Source: Pratylenchus scribneri
Taxonomy: Eukaryota; Nematoda; Chromadorea; Rhabditida; Pratylenchidae
Reading direction: 5' to 3'
Length of the DNA: 64,000 nt
NCBI GenBank assembly: GCA_030063045.1
Contig: JAQSEB010000050.1
Location: forward strand, 2,542,001 to 2,606,000
Shown here: in pieces, positions 23,222 to 34,217 of the stretch
How the letters are laid out: each line of letters opens with the position of its first letter
Position numbering within the stretch: position 1 is the first letter of the stretch
Translations under genes and position numbers: made by a program
The notes under the pieces: model-generated
Seen by the model: the letters and a program-made list of their open reading frames with translations, nothing else
Databases searched by the model: none
Told to the model about the DNA's origin: nothing

Positions 23222-24953
23222 GGCAATGCATATCGCGTATTTTATGGAGACATGCTGTTTTTATATTCAATTTGTGAAATTGGAGAGGGCGAAGAGATAA
23301 CTACCCATTATTGTAATCCATCTCTGACAAAATTTAATGAACGGAAGAAGAAACTTAAGAAATGGGGTTTTGAATGCAAATGTGAAATGTGCTTGTTAGA
23401 TGGAAATGATCATCGAATGGAGCAGAAACGAGAGAATTTGTTGAAAATGTATAAGGATATAAGGTAGTTTTTAAATTTACTCAAATTAAATTATTAAATA
23501 TCATTTTATATTTCTAATATTCTATTAAATTTCGAATAATCATATGAAAATGAAAACACAAAATCTTTGGAAAAACAAAATGTTTGGAGAAATAAAAACA
23601 AAAATGTTGGGGAAAAACAAAATGTTTGGAGAAATAAAAACAAAATGTTTGGAGAAATAAAAACAAAAATGTTGGGGAAAAACAAAATGTTTGGAGAAAT
23701 AAAAACAAAAATGTTGGGGAAAAACAAAATGTTTGGAGAAATAAAAACAAAAATGTTGTTGAAAAACAAAATGTTTGGAGAAATAAAAACAAAAATGTTG
23801 TTGAAAAACAAAATGTTTGGAGAAATAAAAACAAAAATGTTGGGGAAAAACAAAATGTTTGGCGAAATAAAAACAAAAATGTTGGGGAAAAACAAAATGT
23901 TTGGAGAAATAAAAACAAAAATGTTGGGGAAAAACAAAATGTTTGGAGAAATAAAAACAAAAATGTTGGGGAAAAACAAAATGTTTGGAGAAATAAAAAC
24001 AAAAATGTTGGGGAAAAACAAAATGTTTGGAGAAATAAAAACAAAAATGTTGGGGAAAAACAAAATGTTTGGAGTAATAAAAACAAAAATGTTTGGGAAA
24101 AACAAAATGTTTGGTGAAATAAAATTTAAAATTATTTTTTAATATTTTTACTTCCATTAATTTTAAATTTTAACTGACTGAGTCTTTTATTGTACTATTG
24201 TTGAGTTGCCATATGTTCATTTACACTACCATTGCGCCTTTATGAGAAAATTCCCAATTTTGTACAGACTATAAGAAATTATTAAAATTCTCTATACTTA
24301 TATGTTTTATATAATTTTAGAGGGAAGGCATTAACCGAAAGTGCAACAAAATGGTTTAAGCCCATATTGAATCTGGTGGAGGTGGAGAAAATGCGCGAAA
24401 CTTATAAAAACCGTGCAAAATTTCGCATACATCTCATCCTTCCGCTTATGACTCTTCGACATTTGTATTTGTCAGTGGGTGAACCAACGAAAGCAATTGA
24501 AGTTTGCAAAGAGGTAAAATTATCAAATATTATGGAAATAGTGGAGTAATAGGGTTAGGGTGAAAAAAAAAAAATGTTAAGTAAATGGGTAGAATTTACT
24601 TCTTTACTTGGCCTCGTCTTGAAAAATTGAAATGCCTTAAAAAATTTAATTTTAACAATATAAGCCAATCAAAATTCCATAAACATAATCGATAATTTTC
24701 GAACTAAATTTTATTTCATAATCAACATTAAATTTAGGCAAATGAAGCATTGGGAGAGCCATTGGTGTATTTTCATCAACCGCAACTGAATTTGGTGATG
24801 GCAGAAATATATGCATTCGGATTGAATCCGCCAAATTTTCGAATGGCCAAGAAAATTGCCCGTGAAGCATATGAAATGACAAAAATTAGAACTGGCATAA
24901 AGAATGAGGAATTGTTTCACCAAATCTACAAAAATTACCCACGAATTTTGTAG
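23222..24953 (+). pseudogene. SET-domain (SMYD-like) gene, 3' part only
   Basis: Three exons: 23222-23463, 24321-24513 and 24738-24953. The first begins inside the SET core (AYRVFYGDMLFLYSICEI), then has GEGEEITTHYCNP, the catalytic-pocket region, and the post-SET cysteines GFECKCEMC. The rest is an alpha-helical TPR-like tail as in SMYD proteins (HLYLSVGEPTKAIEVCKE; MAKKIAREAYEMTKIR). The family are protein-lysine methyltransferases. The N-terminal SET half with the NHSC motif is missing, and the first exon starts with a TTTTTCAG acceptor, so an upstream exon is expected but only about 600 bp of non-coding DNA separates it from the myosin stop. It may be a 5'-truncated duplicate, or it may start at an internal ATG (23252). 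Intron 1 is filled by a minisatellite. Confidence 0.6.
23567..24120. repeat. Minisatellite array A, 42-bp unit, in SET-gene intron
   Basis: About 13 copies of a 42-bp unit composed of AAAATGTTTGGAGAAATAAA AAC plus a shorter half AAAAATGTTGGGGAAAAAC; the two halves are diverged versions of one about 20-bp motif. Unit variants differ by single bases (TTGGGG/TTGTTG; TTTGGAGA/TTTGGCGA). Because 42 is divisible by 3 and the unit lacks stops in several frames, long open frames on both strands result; they are by-products. The core TGTTTGGAGAAA is the same as in array C at 42.78 kb. Confidence 0.95.
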
Positions 24954-25490
24954 ACAGTTTTGCTATTTATTTACATGATGAAAAATCCAAGATTTAATTT
25001 ATTCACCGGCACAATCACTTATTTGTTTTAAATCAACTCTTTTGAATAAATATTACACGGGAAATTTAGATTTTCATTGGACATTAGATTTTTCTTCGTT
25101 TTTTAACATACGAAATTCCATTAATTTATTGATATTTTTGACAAATAAATGAAAAAGTATTTCCAAATTATTTTTAACTCATCAATACAATAATTTAACA
25201 AATTTGGAAATTTTATCGGTGATAGGTTAATTATGAGCTACTTATTTAGATGCCATTAGTTTTAATAAATAATTAAGTCTATGCAAAAATTTTTAAAATC
25301 TAGTAAGCATAATTTATTCACAATAAAAAACTACAATTATATAATTAAAAATTAGCATAATAATAACAAAATTAAAAATCAAATTATATAAACAGAAAAT
25401 TTTTTAATGAGATGGAAAAACTTAATAAGTAATTTTTTTTGAAAAAAAAGAAGATAGATAAAATAATATACAAATTGTGCTTGAATTTTT
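24954..25490. other. Intergenic spacer between convergent genes
   Basis: AT-rich sequence between the SET fragment stop and the stop of the minus-strand Srt receptor. Contains AATAAA at several places on either strand (for example 25042), as expected for 3' ends. Nothing else seen. Confidence 0.4.
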
Positions 25491-28330
25491 CTATGAAAAC
25501 ATTCCATTTGTTCGGAGTGTATCCACATTAGAAATATTATTCTGGGCCATGACAGTGATCCCATTCAAATGTTGAATTTTGTTGGGTCTAAATACTTTAT
25601 AAAACATCATTCGACAATCATGGCGGATTGTGTTGTTCAGAACCAAATAAATTACAGGTGGAAAACCGTGCACATGGAACCTCAAATAATATTAATTTTA
25701 ATTAAAATATAAAAAAAAACCATATAAATTGGGCCACTGTGATCATCCATTGGGGTGGAATGAAGAAATGCATGAGTACAATATACATGGAACAAGGTAT
25801 GAAATTCATCGCGGAAATCAAAAAAACTTGCAAAAATGCCTGAAATTTAATTTATTTGAAATTTATAATTATAAATAACTCTGACCATTTTCTGGGTATT
25901 GGTAATGGTTTGGCCTAATCCAAAAGAACGCGTTTTGATGCAAATTGAGAGAGCAAATACCACATAAATGAGAGGGGACAAAAGAGCAACGGTGCCATCA
26001 TGGACAGCATGTAATGGTATGTGAAATTGACCATCCTTATCTTCACGATAGTCAATGAAGGGATCAAAGCTCCAGGAAAAATGAAGGTTGGAATAAACGA
26101 CCGGTTTCATGAAAAAAATCCAATAAAGAGAATAAATTGTGCAAATTGAGAGCCAAATATAGATGCGAAATCCTGAGAAAAGTTTGTTAGACATGGTCGG
26201 CGATAAAATGTCCAAACAACGATTGAAAGCCAAAACCTGGTTTAAAGGAGATATTTTCATTATTATAAATCATTTTGTAAAGAGTATGGTCATTTTGCTT
26301 TTTGAAGGTTGGGTCAATGAATATGTTTTATATTATAGTATTACTTCAAAATTAAAAATATATTTTTGCTATAATCAAACAATTATATTATTTAAAATGC
26401 AGAAATTTAGAATAATAAATGGGAATTAGGTATAATCTATAATTTAATTAGAAATGGAGTGCTGTTTAAGTAGAGAATTGATTTTTTGATATACTGATGA
26501 GAAAGATATTTTTGTAAAGAATAAATTAAATTAAAAAGACAGGCGGAATTATTAAAATCAGAAAAGGCGGAATTATTAAAATCAGAACAGGCGGAATTAT
26601 TAAAATCAGAACAGGCGGAATTATTAAAATCAGAACAGGCGGAATTATTTAAATCAGAACAGGCGGAATTATTTAAATCAGAACAGGCGGAATTATTAAA
26701 ATCAGAACAGGAGGAATTATTAAAATCAGAACAGGAGGAATTATTAAAATAAGAACAGGTGGAATTATTAAAATCAGAACAGGCGGAATTATTAAAATCA
26801 GAAAAGGCGGAATTATTAAAATCAGAACAGGCGGAATTATTAAAATCAGAACAGGCGGAATTATTAAAATCAGAACATGCGGAATTATTAAAATCAGAAA
26901 AGGCGGAATTATTAAAATCAGAACAGGCGGAATTATTAAAATCAGAACAGGCGGAATTATTAAAATCAGAACAGGCGGAATTATTTAAATCAGAACAGGC
27001 GGAATTATTTAAATCAGAACAGGCGGAATTATTAAAATCAGAACAGGAGGAATTATTAAAATCAGAACAGGAGGAATTATTTAAATCAGAACAGGCGGAA
27101 TTATTTAAATCAGAACAGGCGGAATTATTAAAATCAGAACAGGCGGAATTATTAAAATCAGAACAGGCGGAATTATTTAAATCAGAACAGGCGGAATTAT
27201 TTAAATCAGAACAGGCGGAATTATTAAAATCAGAACAGGAGGAATTATTAAAATCAGAACAGGAGGAATTATTTAAATCAGAACAGGCGGAATTATTTAA
27301 ATCAGAACAGGCGGAATTATTAAAATCAGAACAGGAGGAATTATTAAAATCAGAACAGGCGGAATTATTAAAATCAGAACAGGCGGAATTATTAAAATCA
27401 GAAAAGGAGGAATTATTAAAATCAGAACAGGAGGAATTATTAAAATCAGAACAGGCGAAATTATTTAAATCAGAACAGGCGGAATTATTAAAATCAGAAA
27501 AGGAGGAATTATTAAAATCAGAACAGGAGGAATTATTAAAATCAGAACAGGCGAAATTATTAAAATCAGAACAGGCGGAATTATTAAAATCAGAACAGGC
27601 GGAATTATTAAAATCAGAACAGGCGGAATTATTAAAATCAGAACAGGCGGAATTATTAAAATCAGAACAGGCGGAATTATTAAAATCAGAACAGGTGGAA
27701 ATAATTTAAAATTTTTTAATAATAAATAATCTTTATCTTAATTTAGATTAAAATAATTGCATTATATTTAAACCTAATATATGTATTCATTTAAATTAAA
27801 AAATATAATATAAATAAATGTCTTATTTGGGAACAATTGGTATTTAAAAATATTGTATTATAAAATAAAATTTACCAGATCGGAACTGGTTTCAGTTGAC
27901 CAAAAAACTAAAATTTAATTTCATTATTTAATAAATTTCTACTCCTCCCCACCCCCCACCCCCCCCCCCCCCCCCCCAACTTTTTACATATTACGTTGAT
28001 ACCAATCCAAAAATTGAAAATTGGGCTGTCGCAAAAAACAAATCCAGTTAAGCCATAAAATGCTTGGGCATAGCCCAAAGTCCAGAGAATGCCCAGATCA
28101 CTGATGCCAATGTAGAAAAGTAATTTGTAGCAGACATTTTCGTTAATATGTTTCCAAATTGAAATCATGCATGGAATATAGAGGAAATAATAAATTGTGC
28201 AAAGGACGATCAGGGCCCACGATTCTGGCACAAAATGAAGCCTTTTCTCTAATGGAATGGAACTGACATCGGTTCCAGTGCAATTATAGATGCGGGACCA
28301 TTCCGAGTGCCGAAATATGAACATTTCCAT
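25491..28330 (-). CDS. Serpentine receptor class T (Srt) chemoreceptor
   Basis: Exons on the minus strand: 28330-27995 (start MEMFIFRHSEWSRIYNCTG), 26246-25886, about 25840-25722 and about 25689-25491. The order matches Srt receptors: YNCTG, WALIVLCTIYYFLYIPCMISIW (TM1), CYKLLFYIGISDLGIL (TM2), CDSPIFNFWIGIN, LAFNRCLDI (the Srt signature at TM3 end), a 60-residue second extracellular loop, MNFIPCSMYIVLMHFF (TM6), and HGFPPVIYLVLNNTIRHDC (TM7). The roughly 15 residues that should lie between NFWIGIN and VLAFNRC (first half of TM3) are not encoded by either exon and no good exon was found in the 1.75-kb intron between them. That intron contains a 1.17-kb minisatellite and a 19-base C tract, so the exon may have been lost or hidden. 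Confidence 0.75.
26540..27705. repeat. Minisatellite array B, 24-bp unit, in Srt intron
   Basis: About 48 copies of the 24-bp unit GAACAGGCGGAATTATTAAA ATCA. Variants recur: GAAAAGG, GAGGAATT, TTATTTAAA and GCGAAATT, often in blocks, which shows block duplications within the array. Read on the plus strand the unit gives ELLKSEQA, but the frame starts only at a GTG, one unit has a stop (26751 TAA), and variation is not biased to silent positions, so I treat it as non-coding. It is antisense-neutral filler of the Srt intron. Confidence 0.95.
27957..27977. repeat. C/G homopolymer tract next to Srt donor
   Basis: About 19 consecutive C on the plus strand, preceded by shorter C blocks separated by A (27937-27958). 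On the Srt sense strand this is a G run starting about 17 bases after the exon-1 donor GTAATA, so it could form a G-quadruplex in the nascent intron. Homopolymer length may be unreliable in the assembly. Confidence 0.8.
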
Positions 28331-30068
28331 TTTTAGGTTCAGAGTAAAATGTTTTATTAAATTTTGTTTGAGTACAATAAAAAATAAAATGATTTTATAT
28401 TTACCAATTGAAAAATCTTTTATGAATAACCACCCACCTGACAGTGACAGGTGAATTGGAATCAAATTAAATAAAATGAAAGTCAAACAAGCAAAAATAT
28501 GATTACTTATTAAAAAAAAACTAGACCACCCAAATGTGCATTCTCGTTATTGGTGCCATAATTTAATGGAATTTGCCAGCCGACCTATTTTTCTATTCTC
28601 ACTGACAAAAAATTTTTTAAAGGGCAAAAATTATTTCTATGAATCATTTCAAGTAGCTATTGATGGATGATGTTGATATATCTCAAGGGATTAATCGCAT
28701 ATTCAGTATTCACCCATAAAAATCACATAAATAAATAATAAAATCAAAAAAAAATTAAATAACATATATGTATATGTATAAATGAATTTTTATTAAAATA
28801 GGGTAAATAAAATATTTTCTTGAAAAAGTGGAAGAAGAATTGCTTTTTGCAAATTATTTTAACATTATTTTATGATTATGATTATGATTAGTATATAATT
28901 TTAGAAGAGTTTTATATTTGTGTGTCCCTCAGTTTTCTCTATGTTTTTGAGGAAAGATTGAATTGAATTATTTGTATTGGAATTTTTTCGTTTTCTATGA
29001 CTTTGATAACGATTGGCTAGATAATTTTTTGATTTGGCCAATTCCTGAGCAACTAGGCCAGATGTTATGGATATTGAAATTGAAAATTAATAATGAAAAT
29101 GTCAACTATAGATTAATCGATGTTTCTGAATATGATGTTGATAATGGTTTTGAATTTTGATTATATGTTCATCAAATATGGAAATTAGAATATTGATTTC
29201 TTCTGCTATGTATAAAGTAGAGTTGATTACTGCTTCGTCTCCAATTCCAAAGTTAGATAGTCCAGCAGAATTTCAATTAATTTAATGAGATCTGTCAAAT
29301 GCATTACTAATATTATTATTAATTTAATTTGCACCTGAAAATATTAAAAAATTGAAATTTGGGGTAGAATCAATTCATCCATTCTTTTCCAATTTTCCAA
29401 AAATAAATGGCAAAATCATTGTTTCAATTCACTGTGAATTTTTCGGGATTTCCATAATTAGTAATTTTGCAATAATCCTTTTGTTTGTTTGTTGCCTATT
29501 TTGATTGCACATTTCCAATTTCGAATAAAAAATGAATATATATAAATATCCAAAGTAAATTATCCATCAAATCAGAAATAAAAAATTATCAAAATAAATT
29601 TTTATCTTCAAATCCGCATATCAACAAAATAATTCCCCAGTTCCAATTAAAATGACTGAATTTGCATAAATTTCCTATTGGATAGTGAAATGTTGTTTTA
29701 AATAATTTCATTTTATTTTCCATGAATTGAACAATCAAAAATAATAAAATTGTAATATTTTCATATGGCCAAAAATTGTATAGTTAGTTAAATCGGAAGC
29801 ATTTATCAGAAAATTGTTTTTCATGATTCTTATCTTTATTTTTGCATCTTTTAAAGCTGTTGGTCATTGGTGGTTATTTTTGGTTTAATCATAAATTATT
29901 CGTTCCACATGGAAACATAATAAACTACCCAATTATATTTTTTTACTAATTACTACAAAATTTTAATTTATTAAATTAATTTTATTTACATAAATATTAA
30001 AATTTAATGATAAATTTTTATTTCAAAAATAATTTTTATTAGATTATTTTTTGTGCAATTTTATTTTT
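28331..30068. other. Intergenic region between Srt receptor and GH30 gene
   Basis: Should contain both divergent promoters. No exon is convincingly supported. A 198-bp open stretch at 28963-29160 (…IWPIPEQLGQMLWILKL…) is more complex in composition than its surroundings, has no ATG at its start and no recognisable family, and could be a decayed gene fragment. Otherwise AT-rich with nothing assignable. Confidence 0.4.
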
Positions 30069-33000
30069 ATGTCATCCAAATCAATTCTTTATTTTTTCTT
30101 AATTTTTTGGCAATTTTTTCCCATCAAAATTGATGCCCAATGTCGTCCAAAACAGTTTCCTGCGGGCATTGTTTGCGTTTGTGATGCAAATTTTTGTGAT
30201 GAATTCCCGCCAATTGGGAATCTTTCAAATGGACAGGCAATAAAATTTATTTTTAAAAAAAATTAAATTAATTTCTAATAAAATTTAATTTCTATTGATT
30301 ATTATTAGGCTGCAATTTATGTGACTTCAGGCGAAGGCAAACGCTTTGAGAGAACATCGGCCAATTTTGAAGAGGCAACTGATGAATCCAAATGTATAAA
30401 ATTTTTAATTATAAAATTATTTATTAATTTATTTTTTAAGCGTCAATAACAATTCGTCTAAATCCCTCGCAAAAATTTCAAAGTATCATTGGTTTTGGCG
30501 GTGCATTCACCGATTCGGCCGGATTCAATATGAATCGGTTAAGCCAAAAAGCAAGGGAAAAACTACTGAGGGCATATTTTGCAGAAGAAGGTGGGATAAA
30601 TTTAATAAAATTTGAATAATTTCACCAAAAGGCATTGGCTATACCATTGCTCGGGTCATTATGGCCAGTTGCGATTTTTCGCCCCGAGTCTATTCCTACA
30701 ATGACCTTTACCAAGATCCACTGCAATGCCCAATTTTGGAGACCCCAATTAAATGTTTACTTTCCTTCCTCAATCCTTTGCTGAATACAAAAACTGACTT
30801 TGAATTGGAACATTTCAATTTGACTAGCGAGGATTTTTCTTTCAAGATAAAATAAATTTAATTATAATTAATTTAATCCAAATTCCCTTTGTAAATTCCT
30901 CACATAAAGGCAGCGATGGAGCTAATGCCTGCCGGTGAACGACTAAAATTATTTGCAACGCCATTTTCGGCACCAGCTTGGATGAAATGGACTGGCTATA
31001 TGGAAGGAGGTGGCCCATTAAAGGGCGAAGTTGATGGACCATATTATCAAACTTGGGCCAAATATTTTATGAGGTGATCTAATAATAAGGAAATAGTTAA
31101 TTTGATGCCGAAAAGATTATAAAAGTTCAACAAAAGTTATCCTAGAATAAAAACCTTTCAAAAAAATACTCATTTCAAAGTTTCTTATTTTATAATGATT
31201 TTGCTTACTTAGGTTCAACCAATTCTAACTTATTAGTTTTGAACCAAAAAATATTTTAACATTTTTAATACCTTTTAGTTTGATTAAACATAGATAATTA
31301 TATATCATTCCCTTGAAAACTATACTATTGGGTATAATGTCTGTGAATATTGGACAAACACTTAAATCATTATAATTATTTTAACATCATGTAATCTTTT
31401 ACTGCTATTTCTTATGTAAATTTTGAAGCAATTTCTTTGTTTTTTTTTCGGCCAATTTTTTGCCTTTTCAGCAAATTATCTAAATATAAATATTAAATAC
31501 TATCAAATATATAAAATAAAAATTAATTTTCTTTTTTAAAGATATTTTGAGGATTATGCAAAGGAAGGAGTCCATTTTTGGGGATTGACAATGCAAAATG
31601 AGCCAAGAATAAGTGTTATACCAATTTGGTGGCAAGGAACATCATTCACGGCAGAACAACAACGGTCTTGGGATTAATACATATTTTAAAATAATTTAAT
31701 GAATTTTAATTCCAGCGATTTTCTAAAACTTTGGCTTGGACCAGCACTCAAAAATTCGGAATTGACAAAAGAATTGAAAGTTTTGATAATGGATGATCAA
31801 CGAACATTCCTTCCTAGCTTTCCAAATATTGTAAAAATATTTAAATAAAAAATAATTAAAATTATTTAAATATAAATCAATTTAAAATAAAAATTAATAA
31901 ATTAATTAAAATTATTAAATTTATAAATTATTTAAAAATATTAAAAGAAATTTATTAAAAATAGTTGAATAATAAATTATTTATAAATAATTGATTAATT
32001 AAAAATAATAAATTAATAAAAAAATATTAAAATAATAAATTAATTAAATAAATTAATAAAAAAAATATAAATTAATTAAAAATAATAATAAAAAAAATTA
32101 AAACTATAAATTAATTAAAAATAATAAATTAATAAAAAAAATATTAAAATTATAAATTAATTAAAGATAATAAATTAATAAAAAATTTTAAATTAATAAA
32201 TTAACTAAAAATATTAAAATAAATTAATATCAATAAAAAATAATTAAATAATTGTCAATGTCAATACGAAGGTATTGGCCGATAAAGAGGCAGCGAAATA
32301 TGTGGATGGCATTGGATTGCATTGGTATTTTGACAGTTTAACTGCACCGGAACCGACACTGGTTGCCACCCATAATGCCCATCCAGATATATTTATGATT
32401 GGCACTGAGGTAAGAATAAATTATTAATTAATAAATATTTAAATGAATTTTCAGGCTTCCCAAGGCTATTTGCCAGGTCAAGGCCCTTCTTTGGGTGATT
32501 GGAGTAGGGCAGAAAATTATGCGGAAAATATTATGCAGGTAAAAATTCCAAAATTTCCGAGTTGTAAAAATAATTTTGGAAGAATTTACAAAATTGGGTG
32601 ACTGGATGGACTGAATGGAATTTATGCTTGGATGAGAAGGGAGGCCCAACTTGGGTGACAACAGTCATTCATGGATTGGACGCAACAATCATTGTGAATA
32701 ATACGGCCGATGAATTCTACAAACAGCCAATGTATTATGCCATTGGGCATTTCAGGTTGAATTTTAAATAATAGAATAGTGGAATTTGTTCCTTATTTTT
32801 TCTAAAAATTTTTTTAAAATGTATTTAGTGTTTATCGATGATGCAAATTCCGAATATGGAATTAGTTTCATAAATTAAATTACTTGAACCAGTATAGGTT
32901 CATAAACCGGTTTCGGAAAAACTAAACCTTCGTATTACCATGCAAATTATAGTTCAAATTCAAATCGACGCGACTTGATGAACTGTTAATGAATCTGCTC

Positions 33001-33658
33001 TTTGTTTCGCTTAATATACATAATTAAAAAAGTTATATGCATGTAACCTAAAATTTTATAAGGCTGTACCTTTTTAGTTTGATACTACTAATAATAATAA
33101 GCAAATTTCAAAATCTTATAACTCATAAAATTTCGTCGAATGAATAATAATTTCTCATATATAATTTTAAAGTTCGGATTTTTCGAAACCAATTTATTAA
33201 CCTTTAATGGTACAGGCAAATTAATTAGTGAAAATTTTTTTATATTCGGTTTCCCTCTCATTGAAAACACCTCAATATATGTTTTTTAGTGTAAAAAATT
33301 TAAAATTTTATTTTGGGAAAAATGGAAAGAACAAAGAACAAACTCTACTATTACGTATTACCGAATTTAGTACAAATATAGAATTAAGAATCATTGATTT
33401 TCTTGCAGTAAATTTATTCGACCCGGTTCCCAACGAATTGAACATACAATTTCAATGGACGATTCCTCCAAATTGTCCGACTTGTTAAAAATGCTAAATG
33501 CCGTGGCATTCGTCACCCCAACCAATCAAACTGTACTCGTTGTCTACAACAAAAATGCAATTGAAGATTATGAATTGGCCATTTTTGTTGGGCAACAAAA
33601 ATTAAAATTCAAAATTTTACACAAATCAATTGCAACAATTATTTGGGATAATTTTTAA
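30069..33658 (+). CDS. Glucosylceramidase-like glycoside hydrolase, family GH30
   Basis: A secreted or lysosomal beta-glucosidase of about 510 residues; the family cleaves glucosylceramide to glucose and ceramide. Signal peptide MSSKSILYFFLIFWQFFPIKIDA. Eleven exons: 30069-30236, 30309-30393, 30441-30590, 30632-about 30848, 30910-31073, 31542-31664, 31716-31830, 32272-32409, 32455-32538, 32583-32755 and 33409-33658. Landmarks: FGGAFTDSAGFN, MASCDFSPRVYSY, SAPAWMKWTG, acid/base Glu in WGLTMQNEPR, nucleophile Glu in MIGTEASQGY, HWYFD, VTGWTEWNLCLDEKGGP, and the C-terminal beta domain (VLVVYNKN). Intron 1 uses a GC donor (CAG/GCAATA); no GT is available. Between 30846 and 30910 no canonical donor exists: AAG/ATAAAA stands where AAG/GTAAAA would be expected, and a conserved IPFV segment is one base out of frame with the next exon. 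The gene may therefore be damaged, or the assembly may have an error. Confidence 0.85.
31085..31430. repeat. Intronic interspersed repeat (GH30 intron 5)
   Basis: Contains CAATTCTAACTTATTAGTTTTGAACC-like sequence followed about 80 bases later by AATTATATATCATTCC. The same order (CAATTCTAATTTAGTTTTGAA, then ATTATATAACATTC) is found at 63.03-63.15 kb in the alditol-oxidase gene, and a reverse-complement core at 47.49 kb. Confidence 0.5.
32805..33295. mobile_element. Inverted-repeat element in last GH30 intron
   Basis: The left end ATGTATTTAGTGTTTATCGA (32819) and the right end, read as reverse complement ACATATATTGAGGTGTTTTC (about 33283 leftwards), followed on both sides by ATTCCGAATATGG-like or CCGAATATA, form imperfect terminal inverted repeats. 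A copy of the left end (ATGTATTTAGGGTTTTTCGA) is at 63.84 kb. No coding content. Confidence 0.5.
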
Positions 33659-33749
33659 CTTCAATCAAATTTATCAAAAATTAACACAATTCATTGATTG
33701 TTAAAATAAATTCATTTGTTATCCATTTTTGTGTGTTTTGTTTATTTCA

Positions 33750-34217
33750 TTAGACCATTCTTCGATATAGAGGGTACATTTTCTCATATAAATCCAATGA
33801 ATTCAACGAAGACATTGGCTTCGAATTACGGGGCAATCCCTTCAAAAAATATTTTAAAATAATTAATTTAAATATTTTTGTACCGGTTCTTGAATGTTTG
33901 AATTGAGGAAAATTCGTTCATTCGGGACTTTTGGCGGCGATTGGCTTTGTTCAAAATAGGATGGGGCAACATCATCCCCAAAATCTTCATTCGTTAACAT
34001 TGCCATTTGATGCTGAAAATTGGGAAAAAAAAAATAAAATAAATTATTTTTTTTAAAATTTTACCCTTGGATCGGATTTGAATAGGCGATTAAGTTGGAC
34101 TGGTTGATGGAAATTATAAGTGCCAAGCAATGCTTCACTTCCATCCAATGCAAATAGGATAAAAATTGTGCAGTAAATGGGAAGAGCAAATGAATTAGTT
34201 GAGGAAGACATTATCAT
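33750..34217 (-). CDS. Small putative secreted protein, 123 residues
   Basis: Three exons on the minus strand: 34217-34065, 34012-33884 and 33839-33750, both introns GT-AG with in-frame (phase 0) junctions. The N-terminus (MIMSSSTNSFALPIYCTIFI, then LFALDGSEA) looks like a signal peptide with cleavage after GSEA. The mature part is hydrophilic, has no cysteine, and ends in LYEKMYPLYRRMV with a dibasic RR near the end. No family is recognised. A neuropeptide-like or small secreted product is possible, but only one dibasic site is seen, so this is speculation. It is convergent with GH30: the two stop codons are only about 90 bp apart. A second in-frame ATG lies two codons downstream. Confidence 0.62.

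Noticed and set aside
23506..24157. Long open frames on both strands (about 190-205 codons) over array A
   Set aside because: They exist in three minus frames and one plus frame at once because the 42-bp unit lacks stops; sequence lies between in-frame exons of the SET fragment.
26540..27705. CRISPR-like array (regular 24-bp period)
   Set aside because: There are no unique spacers; units are contiguous and the genome is eukaryotic.
26759..27709. 316-codon plus-strand frame of ELLKSEQA repeats as a gene
   Set aside because: Starts at GTG, earlier units contain a stop, no splice or promoter context, and changes are not silent; better explained as an intronic minisatellite.
28963..29160. 65-codon frame with non-random composition
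   Set aside because: No ATG, no recognisable family, no supporting exon neighbours; kept only as a possible decayed fragment.
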